Below the pieces are notes generated by a model. That model was not told where the DNA came from and ran no database searches. It was given only the letters and a program-made list of their open reading frames with translations. A stretch of 39,983 nucleotides of DNA, from contig JAOZUO010000067.1 in the NCBI GenBank assembly GCA_029938605.1, forward strand, positions 1 to 39,983, in the 5' to 3' direction. Below, piece by piece: positions 17,111 to 25,917 of this stretch. This DNA comes from Deltaproteobacteria bacterium. Lineage in GTDB: Bacteria; Myxococcota_A; Polyangia; HGW-17; JAJRWW01. Both the position numbers and the translations under genes were made by a program. Within the stretch, counting starts at the first letter, position 1, and each line of letters begins with the position of its first letter.

Positions 17111-17347
17111 ATGCACGTGGACGGCTATACCTACATGATCGAACGGAACAAGCTCATGATTCAGAACGCGCGAACCAGGGAGCTTTCATCCCCCGCGGGG
17201 GCCCTGTCCGCCCAAGCCCAAGCCCAAGCCCAGGTCGGTGCCGACACGGTCGGGGCCAACACCGGCACTCCGGAGCGCGAACAGCTCATGGACCTGTACT
17301 CCAAGCTGGAGGGCTGCGGTCGACTTCAGGGGAACGAATCAGAGTAG
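17111..17347 (+). CDS. Small hypothetical protein
   Basis: 78 aa, no signal peptide or membrane segment, with an Ala-Gln repeat (AQAQAQAQ) in the middle and a charged C-terminus. AGGGAG touches the ATG at 17111; it would be better spaced for the in-frame GTG at 17117, so the start may be two codons later. The 3' end overlaps the convergent membrane-protein gene by 9 nt. No family is recognised. Reality is uncertain; support comes from the ribosome site and the sensible, non-shadow composition. Confidence 0.4.
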   Translation: MHVDGYTYMIERNKLMIQNARTRELSSPAGALSAQAQAQAQVGADTVGANTGTPEREQLMDLYSKLEGCGRLQGNESE

Positions 17348-17644
17348 CAGGACGGCCAGCAGCAGGCCCAGCCCAACTCCGGCGAGGATCACTCCACCGA
17401 AGCCCGCGGCGGTCCGCCACGCAGACGTCGCAGACGCCGATGGCACCAGAGCAGCCAAGTAGTACACGGTGGGCGGGGTCCGGATCTCCTCCTGATCTTC
17501 CTGTAACAGCGTAAGATCAAACAACAATGGAGACCTATAGGTTCGCTCACGTTCCGGAGGGCGCCCCTGGGGAGAGAGGTCACCGCCAGGGGACTCCATG
17601 GGATCCATGGGATCCATGGAGCCGGAAATGTCTCTGTCCGTCAT
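17339..17644 (-). CDS. Small tail-anchored membrane protein
   Basis: 101 aa from the ATG at 17644. The N-terminal half is polar with MDPMDPM and Pro/Arg-rich parts; the only membrane helix is at the very C-terminus (GFGGVILAGVGLGLLLAVLLL), so it is probably tail-anchored in the inner membrane. It lies 51 nt downstream of the Ser/Thr kinase on the same strand, with a perfect 8-bp hairpin in between. No family is recognised; a link to the kinase is inferred from order only. Confidence 0.5.
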   Translation of the reverse strand: MTDRDISGSMDPMDPMESPGGDLSPQGRPPERERTYRSPLLFDLTLLQEDQEEIRTPPTVYYLAALVPSASATSAWRTAAGFGGVILAGVGLGLLLAVLLL

Positions 17645-17661
17645 GAGTATTGGACAGGCAA

Positions 17662-17681
17662 GCCCCAAGATTCCTTGGGGC
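17662..17681 (-). terminator. Hairpin between kinase gene and small membrane gene
   Basis: gccccaag-attc-cttggggc: a perfect 8-bp stem with a 4-nt loop, 15 nt after the kinase stop. There is no T-run after it, so it may be an attenuator or an mRNA-end stabiliser rather than a full terminator. Confidence 0.35.
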
Positions 17682-17718
17682 CGGACGGTGGATTCTTAGG
17701 GCCGGACAGTGGATTCTT
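17678..17718 (-). repeat. 21-nt tandem duplication spanning the kinase stop codon
   Basis: Copies at 17678-17697 and 17699-17718 (period 21 nt, one mismatch). On the minus strand the kinase ends ESTVRP-stop, then ESTVRP again in frame, where CAA follows instead of a stop. This is the same arrangement as at 8655-8696. Confidence 0.9.
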
Positions 17719-19684
17719 CGCCCGGGGGGATCAGTACCGACAGGGCCCGAGCCGCCGGGATCCGCACCGTGGCACGGTAAACAGAGCCATCTGCCCGTTT
17801 GATTACAAACACTTGCCTGCTCCCTGCCGGGAGTCGGGCCACCAGGATCCGCCGCACCTTCCGCGCGAGGACTTGCCCGTCAAGGTACACATCCACCGGC
17901 AAGTTGCTGATCAGCTCCACACTCCCCAGATCCGCCTTCTGGGCCACCGCTTGCTTGGCGGAGGAGGCCGGACCGTTGGGCCGAACCAACAGCAGCACCC
18001 CGAGCACCACTACGGCGACGCCGAGGGAGATCACCGCGACCCAAAGCGCCCGCGACCCGGAACGGTACCTGGGAGGCACCGCGGTGATGGCCGTCTTGAA
18101 AGGGTCCATGGCGGAAGAACCGCCGTCGAAACCCTGCCGCGGTAGCGTCCTGCTGTTCGGCGTCGGGGACCCGACGTCGCGTGCAGGCTCAGGCTCAGGC
18201 TCAGGCTTGAGCTCAGGCTCTGAGGTAGCCTTAGGCTCGGGCTTGGGCTCAGAGGCCGCCTCGGGCTCAGGCTCAAGCTCAGGCTCAAGCTCAGACTCAG
18301 GCTCAGGCTTGGGCTCGGGCTCAGGCTCGGGCTCGGGCTCAGGCTCAGGCTCAGAGACGGTTGCGGGCTTAGACTCGACCTTGAGCGCGGGCCCTGACTC
18401 GAACGTGGCGTCAGGCTCCACCGGATCGTCAGGCAAGGGCTCGGCCGGCACGGCCAGGGACTCCCTGGACATGGGGACGGTGATCCGAGCCTTTTTCGAG
18501 GCAAGAGCCACCGGATCCGCCTCCGGATCCGCCTCCGCCTCCGGATCCGCCTTCGCCACCCCCGGCGACGGCGACGGCGACGGCGACAGAGCGTCATCTC
18601 CACCGCCGAAGAATGCCTCGGCCTCCTGCAGTAGCTCGTGATCCGGCCGCTCGATGAGCAACTCGTTGGGCATGAGGTTCGCCATCACCACGTCCAGCTC
18701 ATCGAGGAGCTCGTGCATATTCTGGGGACGATCCATGGACGACTTGGCCATGCAACGCAGGACCAGCGCCTCGATCTCCGGAGGCACGGGGCGGTGGCTG
18801 CTCGGCGCCTCGGGCTCCTGGGTGAGGTGCATGTACAGCACGTCCACCGACTCGGCGGCATAGAAAGGCACCCGGCCGGTGAGCATCTCGTACATCATGA
18901 CCCCGAGCGCGTAGACATCTGCCCGGCGATCGATGGCCTTCCCGCGGCACTGCTCAGGGGACATGTAGTAGGGCGTGCCCACGGTGACCCCTGCCCGGGT
19001 CCGGGGCTTGCTGTCGGAGAACTCCGCCTCGATGAGCTTGGCCAGTCCGAAGTCGAGGATCTTGGTCGTCGGTGGCCAGTTCTGGTGGTCCTTGTTCCCC
19101 GGAGTAACGCCCAAAAACACGTTCTCGGGCTTCATGTCCCGGTGGACCACGCCCTTGTCATGAGCCGCCGCCAGGGACTCGGCAAGCTGATGTGCCAGGG
19201 GAAGCACGTCCAACGGTGGGATGGGGCCGTGCTCATTGAGGTAGGCCAACAACTGCTGACCCTCCAGGTACTCCATGGTGATGTAGTGCCGCCCATCCAC
19301 GAAGCGACCGAAGCCGAAGATGTCCACGATGCCCGGGTGACCGATGGCGTTGACCGCCCGCGCCTCCTGGATAAACCGCGCCACCGCCTCCTCCTGGCGG
19401 GCCACATGGGGGTGCAGCACCTTGATGGCCACCTTCTTATCGATGACCGGATGCACCGCAGAGTACACCGTGCCCATACCGCCCTCATCGAGCCGCTTCT
19501 GCACGGAATAGTCCCCGATGAGCGTGCCTTCCTTAATCTGGACGGACTCGTCCGACGTAGACACCTGGTGGGCCCGGGCGGCCAGCAAATTCGGGCTCAT
19601 GTGTCGGGGAGGACGCTTTGCCGCGATACCCTCTGTGGGCAGCGGGGAGGGGCGTGCACCGTCTGGTTCCGTTGGCTGCGACAT
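17696..19684 (-). CDS. Transmembrane Ser/Thr protein kinase with Glu-Pro linker and PEGA domain
   Basis: 662 aa. After a ~55-residue leader comes a Hanks-type kinase domain (~58-335): glycine loop [10 protein letters not shown], Lys88 (VAIKVL), catalytic loop HRDMKPEN with D183, DFGLAK (211-216), YYMSPEQC and [14 protein letters not shown], so it should be active. A long juxtamembrane linker holds Asp/Ala/Glu stretches and a Glu-Pro repeat tract (plus-strand 18183-18356). One membrane helix follows (~545-566, [19 protein letters not shown]), then an extracytoplasmic PEGA-type domain ([28 protein letters not shown]). PEGA regions are common on myxobacterial kinases and are thought to touch the cell envelope. 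The gene is divergent from the BamD-like gene and followed by a small tail-anchored protein. Confidence 0.92.
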   Translation of the reverse strand: MSQPTEPDGARPSPLPTEGIAAKRPPRHMSPNLLAARAHQVSTSDESVQIKEGTLIGDYSVQKRLDEGGMGTVYSAVHPVIDKKVAIKVLHPHVARQEEAVARFIQEARAVNAIGHPGIVDIFGFGRFVDGRHYITMEYLEGQQLLAYLNEHGPIPPLDVLPLAHQLAESLAAAHDKGVVHRDMKPENVFLGVTPGNKDHQNWPPTTKILDFGLAKLIEAEFSDSKPRTRAGVTVGTPYYMSPEQCRGKAIDRRADVYALGVMMYEMLTGRVPFYAAESVDVLYMHLTQEPEAPSSHRPVPPEIEALVLRCMAKSSMDRPQNMHELLDELDVVMANLMPNELLIERPDHELLQEAEAFFGGGDDALSPSPSPSPGVAKADPEAEADPEADPVALASKKARITVPMSRESLAVPAEPLPDDPVEPDATFESGPALKVESKPATVSEPEPEPEPEPEPEPKPEPESELEPELEPEPEAASEPKPEPKATSEPELKPEPEPEPARDVGSPTPNSRTLPRQGFDGGSSAMDPFKTAITAVPPRYRSGSRALWVAVISLGVAVVVLGVLLLVRPNGPASSAKQAVAQKADLGSVELISNLPVDVYLDGQVLARKVRRILVARLPAGSRQVFVIKRADGSVYRATVRIPAARALSVLIPPGEESTVRP
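18183..18356 (-). repeat. Glu-Pro repeat tract in the kinase linker
   Basis: Hexamer gggctc/aggctc-type repeats on the plus strand encode alternating Glu-Pro with Lys, Ser and Leu substitutions on the minus strand. It closely resembles the tracts in the PilZ gene 17 kb away. Confidence 0.85.
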
Positions 19685-19784
19685 GCCTTCCCCTCAGGTG
19701 GCTTCCCTGCGTCGTGCCATCGCCCTCCCAGACGACGACCGCAAGGACCAAAAAGCCGCACAATAATAGTATTTTCAGGTTGCG

Positions 19785-19813
19785 TTGACAACCTATAGGG
19801 GGCAGTTTATGGT
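19785..19813 (+). promoter_or_regulatory. Sigma-70-type promoter for the bamD-like gene
   Basis: TTGACA (19785-19790, full match), a 17-nt spacer, then TATGGT (19808-19813). The spacer carries a perfect palindrome CCTATAGG (19792-19799). A start near 19820 would leave a very short leader with AAAGGGA (19825-19831) before the ATG at 19837. Confidence 0.55.
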
Positions 19814-19836
19814 CAAAATACCCGAAAGGGACTCCG

Positions 19837-20724
19837 ATGAATATGGTGAACATTTCAGACCCACGAGGGCGCCTCGGCGCCAAACCCCTATTTGCGAACC
19901 CACGGATGAGTCGCTTGGTCCCCCTGGTGCTACTGGTCCTGGGCGCTGTCGCTACCGGCCTGTCCGGATGCAGCGCCCAAGCCCAGCTCACGGGCACCAA
20001 GGTCTCCTATAGCGCCACGGCCCGGCAGAACTACAAGAAGGGCACCAAGGCCCTCAAGGGCAAGAACTTCGAAGACGCCACCAAGTACTTCAAGTTCGTC
20101 AAGGCACGGTATCCCTTCTCTAAATGGGCCACCCTGGGCGAGCTGCGTCTGGCCGACGTGCTGAGGGACTCCGAGAAGTTCATCGCCGCCATCGATGCCT
20201 ACAAGACGTTCATCAAGGAGCACCCCACCCATCCCATGGTGGAGTCCGGCTACGCCGCCTTCCACATCGGCATGTCCTTTTGGAAGCTGACGCCCGGAGA
20301 CTTCTTCATCATGCCCCCCTCCGAAGAGAAGGATCAGACCTCCTCGGAGGCGGCCATGGTCGCCTTCAAGCGCTTCCTCAAGCGCTTCCCGGACTCGCCT
20401 CATAAAAAGAAAGCCAAGCAATACTATAAAAAGGCGCTGCGGCGCCTGGCTGCCCACGAGATGTACGTGGCCCGATTCTACTTGAGCCGAAAAAAACCCA
20501 AGGGCGCCATCTTCCGCCTCAAGTACCTGATCAAGAAATATCCTGACGCTGGGCTGGAGCCCCAGGTATTGTTCTTGCTGGGTAGGACCTACCTCGGCCT
20601 GAAGAAGCGCAAGCGGGCCCTGGTGGTGTTCAAGTCGATCATCAAAAAATACCCCCAAAACTACAACGCGAAGAAAGCCCAGCGCTACGTGGCGCACATC
20701 TCCAAGGAGTTCGGGCTGAAATAG
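19837..20724 (+). CDS. bamD: BamD/YfiO-like outer-membrane lipoprotein with TPR repeats
   Basis: 295 aa. AAAGGGA at 5-nt spacing supports the ATG at 19837, giving an unusually long basic N-region before the hydrophobic core ([15 protein letters not shown]); a shorter start at 19906 lacks a ribosome site. The lipobox is LSGC (Cys45). The mature protein has BamD-style TPR helices: [52 protein letters not shown], the long insertion [48 protein letters not shown] and [13 protein letters not shown]. BamD is part of the BAM machine that inserts outer-membrane barrels. It is longer than the usual ~245 aa, with an extra C-terminal TPR. It is first in a pair with a cytosolic TPR gene 10 nt downstream. 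Confidence 0.85.
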   Translation: MNMVNISDPRGRLGAKPLFANPRMSRLVPLVLLVLGAVATGLSGCSAQAQLTGTKVSYSATARQNYKKGTKALKGKNFEDATKYFKFVKARYPFSKWATLGELRLADVLRDSEKFIAAIDAYKTFIKEHPTHPMVESGYAAFHIGMSFWKLTPGDFFIMPPSEEKDQTSSEAAMVAFKRFLKRFPDSPHKKKAKQYYKKALRRLAAHEMYVARFYLSRKKPKGAIFRLKYLIKKYPDAGLEPQVLFLLGRTYLGLKKRKRALVVFKSIIKKYPQNYNAKKAQRYVAHISKEFGLK

Positions 20725-20734
20725 GGACGGCACA

Positions 20735-21502
20735 ATGGACGAGAGAATCAGACGGATGCTCGCCGTGGGCAAAGAGCACTACGAGAGCGGGGACTTTCCT
20801 CGGGCCGAGGAGGTGCTCTCCCAGATCGTCGAGGAGAACCGGGGCTTCGCCGACATCCACAACATGCTAGGCGTCATCTACCACGCCCAGAGCAAGTTCT
20901 CCCAGGCCGAAGAATGCTTCGAAGAGGCGCTGTCCATTAACCCGCAGTACACCGAGGCGGCGTTGAACCTGAGCGTGACCTACAACGATCTGGGCAAATA
21001 CGCCGAGGCACGGAAGATCTACTCCAACGCCATGTCCCGGTCCAAGTCCGAGCCGCGATCCCTGGACCCTTTCGCCAAGGGCAAGATCGCCAACATGCAC
21101 GCCAACCTCGGCTCGGCCTACCACGGTATCGGGTTCTTCGACGAGGCCGTTCGAGAGTACAACAATGCCCTGGAGCTCTGCCCTACCTTCGTGGACATCC
21201 GCACCAAGCTGGGCAACGTCCTTCGCGACAAGGGCGCCTACGACGAGGCCATCGACGAGTTCACGAAGGTAAAAAAGACCAACCCCAACTACAGCCAGGC
21301 CCGGGTGCATCTCGGCATCACCTACTACTCCGTCAAGCGGTGGGAAGACGCGCTCAAGGAGTGGGAGGATGTGCTGGAGATGGAGCCGGACAACAAGAGC
21401 TGCAAGCTCTACATGCAGCTCGTCCGCCAGGAGCTGGAGCGGGAGGGGGAGACGGAGACGGAAACGGAAACGGAGACGGAGGGGGAGAGGGAAGAACCTT
21501 AG
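20735..21502 (+). CDS. Cytosolic tetratricopeptide repeat protein
   Basis: 255 aa, no signal peptide. Six or so TPR units run from the start to ~residue 230 ([117 protein letters not shown]), so it is a protein-binding scaffold. The last ~20 residues are an acidic repeat (ETETETETE) from gagacg/gaaacg hexamers. AGGGACGG lies upstream of the ATG, 10 nt after the BamD-like stop, so the pair is probably co-transcribed. Its 3' end overlaps rsmE by 4 nt tail to tail. Similar proteins are found in adventurous-gliding gene sets, but no specific assignment is made. Confidence 0.85.
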   Translation: MDERIRRMLAVGKEHYESGDFPRAEEVLSQIVEENRGFADIHNMLGVIYHAQSKFSQAEECFEEALSINPQYTEAALNLSVTYNDLGKYAEARKIYSNAMSRSKSEPRSLDPFAKGKIANMHANLGSAYHGIGFFDEAVREYNNALELCPTFVDIRTKLGNVLRDKGAYDEAIDEFTKVKKTNPNYSQARVHLGITYYSVKRWEDALKEWEDVLEMEPDNKSCKLYMQLVRQELEREGETETETETETEGEREEP

Positions 21503-22242
21503 CCCAGGCGTCCGAGGTGTGCGCTGGCTAGGGTGACCGCGGCCAGGGCGGCGGTGTCGGCCCGCAGGATGTTTGGGCCCAGGGTGACCTCCCCGAAGCC
21601 GTGTTCCCGGGCCGTGTCCACCTCCTCCACCGTAAAGCCGCCCTCGGGGCCTACCAGCAGCACGATCCCCGACTGGGCCGTAGACCCGGCCAGCGCCGCA
21701 GCCAGCCCCCCCGCTTCGGTGGACTCCCACAGGACAAACGCCTCGTCCCCGGCGTGGGTGGCCAGGTCCTCGGCCAGCGGGCGCGACGGTGACACCTCGG
21801 GCAGATAGGCGCGGCCACACTGGCGGCAGGCCTCCCGGATCACCTTGCGGCGCCGGGCGTGGCGGCGCTTGCGGGCGTCGGCCGCTGGACGCGGTACGCT
21901 GCGCACAGTGGTCACGGGCACCATGCAATCCACGCCCAACTCGGTGGCCTTCTGCAGCACGAGGTCCATCTTGTCGCCCTTGAGCTCGGCACACACCAGA
22001 GTCACGGTGGGGCCGGCCGGGGGCGGTTGGAGGTGACGCTCGGCGATGCGCAGGTTCAGCGCCCGGTGGGGGGCTCCGTCGATGATCGCCCGGGCCACGA
22101 GCCCGGCACCGTCGAAGAGCTCAAGCTCGTCTCCGGGGCCCAGGCGCAGAACCCGCCGCGCGTGATGATACCCGTCACCGGTGAGAGTAACGCGATCGCC
22201 CTGTAGCGCGGCGGTCTCCACGAAGGCCCGAGGCCGACTCAC
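21499..22242 (-). CDS. rsmE: 16S rRNA (uracil-1498-N3)-methyltransferase
   Basis: 247 aa, normal family length. RsmE methylates U1498 of 16S rRNA in the decoding site using S-adenosylmethionine. N-terminal PUA-like part: [19 protein letters not shown]. Catalytic SPOUT knot motifs: [31 protein letters not shown] and [16 protein letters not shown], where most homologues have LGxRILRxETA. Start is a GTG at 22242 overlapping the prmA stop (GTGA), a coupling often seen for prmA-rsmE. Three to four in-frame short repeats are absent; the protein looks intact. Confidence 0.95.
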   Translation of the reverse strand: MSRPRAFVETAALQGDRVTLTGDGYHHARRVLRLGPGDELELFDGAGLVARAIIDGAPHRALNLRIAERHLQPPPAGPTVTLVCAELKGDKMDLVLQKATELGVDCMVPVTTVRSVPRPAADARKRRHARRRKVIREACRQCGRAYLPEVSPSRPLAEDLATHAGDEAFVLWESTEAGGLAAALAGSTAQSGIVLLVGPEGGFTVEEVDTAREHGFGEVTLGPNILRADTAALAAVTLASAHLGRLG

Positions 22243-23120
22243 CCGCTCCTCCCCAGCACCAGACAGAGCCAGTCGGTCTCCTGCGTCTCGCCGAGGATCT
22301 CGAGCCCCACCTTCCGGTAGGCCTCGCCGATGGCCTCCCGATCCGTGACCAGCAAGCCCGACAGCACCAACCTCCCGCCGGGCGCCAACTTGTCGGCCAG
22401 AGGTCCGGCGAAATCCACGAGCACCGGGCAGCTCACGTTGGCCAGCACGACCTCGTATTGGCCGGTGGCGGGGAGCTCCCTGGTAGCTCGGATACGGTGG
22501 ACGAGCCCATTGCGCTCGGCGTTCTCCTCGCAGGCGGAGATCGCGTAGGGATCGTCGTCCACGGCCACCACGTCACAGGCCCACAGGAGACACGCGCCGA
22601 TGGAGAGGATCCCCGTGCCACAACCAAAATCAAGCACGTCCCGGGGCACACGCCCCTGCGCATCCAGGGCCGCCAACGCCCGCAGGCACAGGCGCGTGGT
22701 CTCGTGGATGCCCGTGCCAAAGGCGCTCCCGGGATCCAGATGGATCAGATGCTCGCCGGCGGCGGGCGTGTAGTCGATCCAGCTAGGCCGGATCACGAAG
22801 GGTTCCACCCGCTGGAGGGTGAAGTGCACCTTCCAGGCCTCACGCCAGTTCTGCTGGGGGATCTCCGAAGAAACGAGACGTACCCCATCTACGTGGTCGG
22901 CGCCGAGTGCCGCCACGAGATCGTCCATGGCAGCGCGCAGCCCGGCCGCCGAACCCGGCTCGCCATAGACCACAAAACGCACCGTGGGCGGGGGTCCGTC
23001 CTCACCGTGCTCCTCAAAGCCCTGGGGGCTGATCTGGGCCAGGGCCACCACGGCTGCCTCCGTGGCAACGGCGGGCACGGTCAGCTCCAGCTTCACCAGC
23101 GTGTCGGGTTCACTATCCAC
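22239..23120 (-). CDS. prmA: Ribosomal protein L11 methyltransferase
   Basis: 293 aa, expected length. PrmA trimethylates ribosomal protein L11. Diagnostic motifs: NWREAWKVHF, LDPGSAFGTGIHETTRLCL, the SAM site LDFGCGTGILSIGA, VAVDDDPYAISACEEN, and LANVSCPVLVDFA in place of the common LANILAxPLxxLA. The GTG start at 23120 has AGGA five nt upstream, overlapping the stop of the lipoprotein gene before it (6-nt gap). It ends by overlapping rsmE. Confidence 0.95.
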   Translation of the reverse strand: MDSEPDTLVKLELTVPAVATEAAVVALAQISPQGFEEHGEDGPPPTVRFVVYGEPGSAAGLRAAMDDLVAALGADHVDGVRLVSSEIPQQNWREAWKVHFTLQRVEPFVIRPSWIDYTPAAGEHLIHLDPGSAFGTGIHETTRLCLRALAALDAQGRVPRDVLDFGCGTGILSIGACLLWACDVVAVDDDPYAISACEENAERNGLVHRIRATRELPATGQYEVVLANVSCPVLVDFAGPLADKLAPGGRLVLSGLLVTDREAIGEAYRKVGLEILGETQETDWLCLVLGRSG

Positions 23121-23126
23121 AGGGTC

Positions 23127-24803
23127 CTACTGGCAGGCGGCGTTGGCCGCACCAAAGGTGGCGGTCTGCATGACGCACCAGTCGTCGCCCGAGTCCGTAT
23201 CGGTCAGGCTGGACCGGCCGATGACCACGGTGTTGGGCATGGCCGGCGGCATGCCCGAGCCATCCGACCAGGCGTCAGGCGCGAAGGCGTCTTGGGCGTT
23301 TGAGCCCCACCGCACGAAGTCCACACCCGCCCAGGAGAAGGGTTCCACCAGGGCGCAGAAGCCGCCGGCGTCACTACCCCAGTTGATGTTCTCCACGTGG
23401 ATCCCGGCGTTGTCCACCGTGGGGCATCCCGCCTGGCAGTCGTCGATGATGGCCACATAGTCTCCGGCGGCGAGGGTGAAGGAGGGCAGCGGGGTATCGT
23501 CGCCCCAACCAATGTCCCAGACAATAAGGAAATCGGCGAGGTCTACAGTGGCGTTGCTGTTGTTGTACAGCTCGATGCGATCGATGGGCTGTCCCGTGTC
23601 AATCTCCGTGATCAGCAAGGTGCCCGGCGGCGGGATCACCGGGCAGGCCTCGTTGGCAGCGCCCCAGCTCGCGACAGTCACGCAGAAATCCCCCATGGAG
23701 TCGGTGTCCACGCTCTCGGGATTGCGGGTCAGAGTCCGATTGTCGTTGTCGAAGGACTGTAGATACTCCGGACCGTCAGACCAGGCCATGCCGGCGGGGG
23801 GATCGAAGTCCGTGCCCCCCCAACGCACAAAGTCCGTAAGCGTGCTCGCGTCGTCGGTAAGCAACACCGCGCCCGGGGTATCGGTCCACGGAATGTTGCT
23901 GTGGAACTGGATCTCCCCGGTCAACACCGTGGGCGATTCGCCGCCACCGCCGTATTCATCGAAGACCACCACCCGCTCGCCGGCGAGCAGCGGATAGTCA
24001 GGCAACACGAACAGGCCGCTGGCCGGGGTCCCCTGGTTGAGGCCATGCCACTGCACGGCCCAGTCCTGCAGGTTCACCGGGCCGCCGGACACATTCAGCA
24101 GCTCCACCCAGTCCGGATTTCCGGTACCGATCTCCACGATCAGCACCGTCGTGTGGTTGCACAGAATCTCCGAGCAATCAGGCACACACCGCGCCACGGC
24201 ACCGTTGGTGCAGGTGAACTCGTCCAGGTCCGCGCCGTCACAGACCTCGGTGCCATTGATCTCGCCGTCGCCACAAAAGCCACTGCAGCCGGATTCGTCT
24301 ATGTCCAGGCAGTTGCTCGCGCAGGTCAACGTTCCGCTATAAAAGCCCCGCCCACCGCAGCTATCAGCACCGAAGTCAGCGCCGTCGCAGCTCTCCGCGC
24401 CGTTGACCTGATTGTCGCCGCAGGTACCGCCGCAGGCGGCGAAGTCGTATCCATCGCAGGAGGAGTTGCACAGGAGCTGCCCGCTGTAATACCCCTGATT
24501 CTCGCAACTCTCTCCAGACACATCCGCGGAGTCGCATAGCTCCGAGCCATTGATCAGGCCATCGCCGCAGGAACCCACGCACCCCGAGGTATCGAAACCT
24601 TCGCAGTCGGAGTCACATGCCAGGTCCCCACCGTAGAATCCCAGGTCCGTACACCGGGTGTCAGCCAAGTCGCTGCCGTCGCACACCTCGCCCACTCCGA
24701 CGGTGGTATCCCCACAATATCCAGCGTTTACGCCCGCACCGCCACCACAGCCCGCCGCGAACAACACAGAAAGGGCCAAAACACAAATTCCATGGCTACG
24801 CAT
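23127..24803 (-). CDS. Lipoprotein with Cys-rich repeats and two lamin-tail domains
   Basis: 558 aa. Lipobox FAAGC (Cys19). Residues ~28-215 hold four copies of a ~43-aa disulfide repeat: CGD..(I/V)NG.E.CD.AD....C...G(F/Y)Y.G.L.C...C.G.D...C, a type frequent in myxobacterial surface proteins. Then two lamin-tail-domain (LTD) beta-sandwiches, ~218-385 (LIVEIGTGNPDWVELLN, VNLQDWAVQW) and ~395-558 (LLITEIDTGQPIDRIELYN, VDLADFLIVW), each ending with an aligned Asp-Trp-Cys segment (MGDFCVTVASWGAANEAC; GDDWCVMQTATFGAANAAC). LTD domains in bacterial surface proteins are often structural or ligand-binding. GAGGAG and AGGT lie before the ATG. Same strand and only 6 nt before prmA, so possibly co-transcribed, though functionally unrelated. 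Confidence 0.85.
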   Translation of the reverse strand: MRSHGICVLALSVLFAAGCGGGAGVNAGYCGDTTVGVGEVCDGSDLADTRCTDLGFYGGDLACDSDCEGFDTSGCVGSCGDGLINGSELCDSADVSGESCENQGYYSGQLLCNSSCDGYDFAACGGTCGDNQVNGAESCDGADFGADSCGGRGFYSGTLTCASNCLDIDESGCSGFCGDGEINGTEVCDGADLDEFTCTNGAVARCVPDCSEILCNHTTVLIVEIGTGNPDWVELLNVSGGPVNLQDWAVQWHGLNQGTPASGLFVLPDYPLLAGERVVVFDEYGGGGESPTVLTGEIQFHSNIPWTDTPGAVLLTDDASTLTDFVRWGGTDFDPPAGMAWSDGPEYLQSFDNDNRTLTRNPESVDTDSMGDFCVTVASWGAANEACPVIPPPGTLLITEIDTGQPIDRIELYNNSNATVDLADFLIVWDIGWGDDTPLPSFTLAAGDYVAIIDDCQAGCPTVDNAGIHVENINWGSDAGGFCALVEPFSWAGVDFVRWGSNAQDAFAPDAWSDGSGMPPAMPNTVVIGRSSLTDTDSGDDWCVMQTATFGAANAACQ

Positions 24804-25150
24804 TGGACCTGAACTCCTCTAGCGAATCTATAGCATCTCTAAAGAGTACTCACTCGTTTGAGCCAACATTTGACCACAATCGGCGGGGGGATACAACACC
24901 ATTGGTGCTCTGTACTTGGCGATATGTCTACAAAAAGAGCTCAACAGACTAAAGCGATTCGAGATCGGATACTGCCCCAAAATATTTCATAGGTGTTCAA
25001 TTCTGCACCAACGGGCCCTTGCTCCGGCGAATCAGAAGTGGTATGAGAGCAAGGACCTTGCGGTGCTGAATCTATAGGCAAACGCAAATAACGAGCCCAA
25101 AAGCCTGCGGACTTCTTCGCAGGGTGGCCGAGCGGTGAAGGAGCGGAGAC
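24804..25150. other. 347-nt AT-richer intergenic region with two palindromes
   Basis: No gene is supported here. It separates divergent genes. Visible signals: an odd-length palindrome GCAAGG-a-CCTTGC at 25049-25061 followed by TATAGG, and a hairpin CCTGCG-gacttctt-CGCAGG at 25104-25123 about 28 nt before the start of the 63-aa gene. These could be an operator with promoter and a leader hairpin. Confidence 0.5.
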
Positions 25151-25342
25151 ATGGTGTACAACTCGATCAAGGTATTCACAGCCACGAAGGCGCGGGATCG
25201 CGTTGGCCTGGGGGAGAGCGTAACGCGCTGGATCCGCGACCGCGAAAACGTCGACTGCGAGATCGTCAACGCCAAGGTGACCCAGAGCTCCGACAAGGAG
25301 TTTCACTGCCTGACGATCACCCTCTTTTACAACCGTCCCTGA
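25151..25342 (+). CDS. Small conserved-looking 63-aa protein
   Basis: 63 aa with a good ribosome site (GGAGCGGAGAC before ATG). Sequence pattern: an N-terminal strand YNSIKVFTATKARDRVG, a helix with VTRWIRDRENV, a strand VNAKVTQSSDKEFHCLTI and a final strand TLFYNR, so probably a compact beta-alpha-beta-beta fold. One Cys near the middle (DCEIV) and one before the end (FHCLT). The Asn/Gln-Ser-Ser-Asp and FHCLTIT stretch look like a constrained core rather than random translation. No name or function is recognised. Divergent from the lipoprotein gene, convergent with the bactofilin. Confidence 0.7.
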   Translation: MVYNSIKVFTATKARDRVGLGESVTRWIRDRENVDCEIVNAKVTQSSDKEFHCLTITLFYNRP

Positions 25343-25363
25343 GGGGACAAAGGACCCTAAGGG

Positions 25364-25837
25364 TCAGCCTCCCGTCGACTCCTTCGAGGTCGGCTCCTTC
25401 GGGGTTGGATCCTTCTTCGGCTCCTTTTTCGGCTCCTTTTTCGGCTTCTTCTTCAGCTCCTGCGGCTCCTTCGCCGGCTTTTCAGACATCTCGCAGCTAC
25501 CGTCAAAGTGCACGCCTTTCTGGATCTCCAGCTCCGGGCATGTGAGCTTGCCACGCACCCGCGCCGGGGTGTGGATCTCGATGGACTCCTGGGCCGTGAG
25601 GTTGCCCTCCACGACACCCTTGACGAGCAGCTTCTTCACCTCGATGTCGGCGCTGATCTGGGCCCCCTCGCCCACCACCAGCGTACCCTCGGAAAAGATC
25701 TCTCCGGAGAATCGCCCGTCGATGCGCACGGTGCCTTCGAACGTCAACTTGCCCGAGAACTCACTTCCCCGCCCAAGCAGGGTGGCGATCTGGCCATCGT
25801 CGGGGCTCGGTACGGCTTGACTTGCTTGGTCTGACAT
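25364..25837 (-). CDS. Bactofilin-family cytoskeletal protein
   Basis: 157 aa. The central ~20-115 residues are a bactofilin beta-helix (DUF583/PF04519): LGRGSEFSGKLTFEGTVRI, DGRFSGEIFSEGTLVVGEG, AQISADIEVKKLLVKGVV, EGNLTAQESIEIHTPARV, RGKLTCPELEIQKGVHFDG. Bactofilins polymerise without nucleotide and shape cells or position envelope machines; myxobacterial BacM/BacNOP are known examples. The C-terminal tail is a basic low-complexity repeat of KKEP/PKEP units. GAGG lies 7 nt before the ATG. It sits convergent to the 63-aa gene and downstream of the second kinase on the same strand (80 nt gap). Confidence 0.93.
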   Translation of the reverse strand: MSDQASQAVPSPDDGQIATLLGRGSEFSGKLTFEGTVRIDGRFSGEIFSEGTLVVGEGAQISADIEVKKLLVKGVVEGNLTAQESIEIHTPARVRGKLTCPELEIQKGVHFDGSCEMSEKPAKEPQELKKKPKKEPKKEPKKDPTPKEPTSKESTGG

Positions 25838-25917
25838 TTTTTTGCCTCGTGAATTCCCAGCGGGCCGTTCTCCTCGGCACCACCGTCTTGACAGGTCCGC
25901 CGATATGCGGTTCAGCG

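Noticed and set aside
18638..19798. 386-residue plus-strand frame
   Set aside because: Antisense to the Ser/Thr kinase domain.
25119..25150. tRNA-Ser/Leu-like start (gggtggccgagcggtgaagg)
   Set aside because: The D-arm-like string is not followed by an anticodon stem-loop, T-arm or CCA; it is instead the leader and ribosome site of the 63-aa gene.
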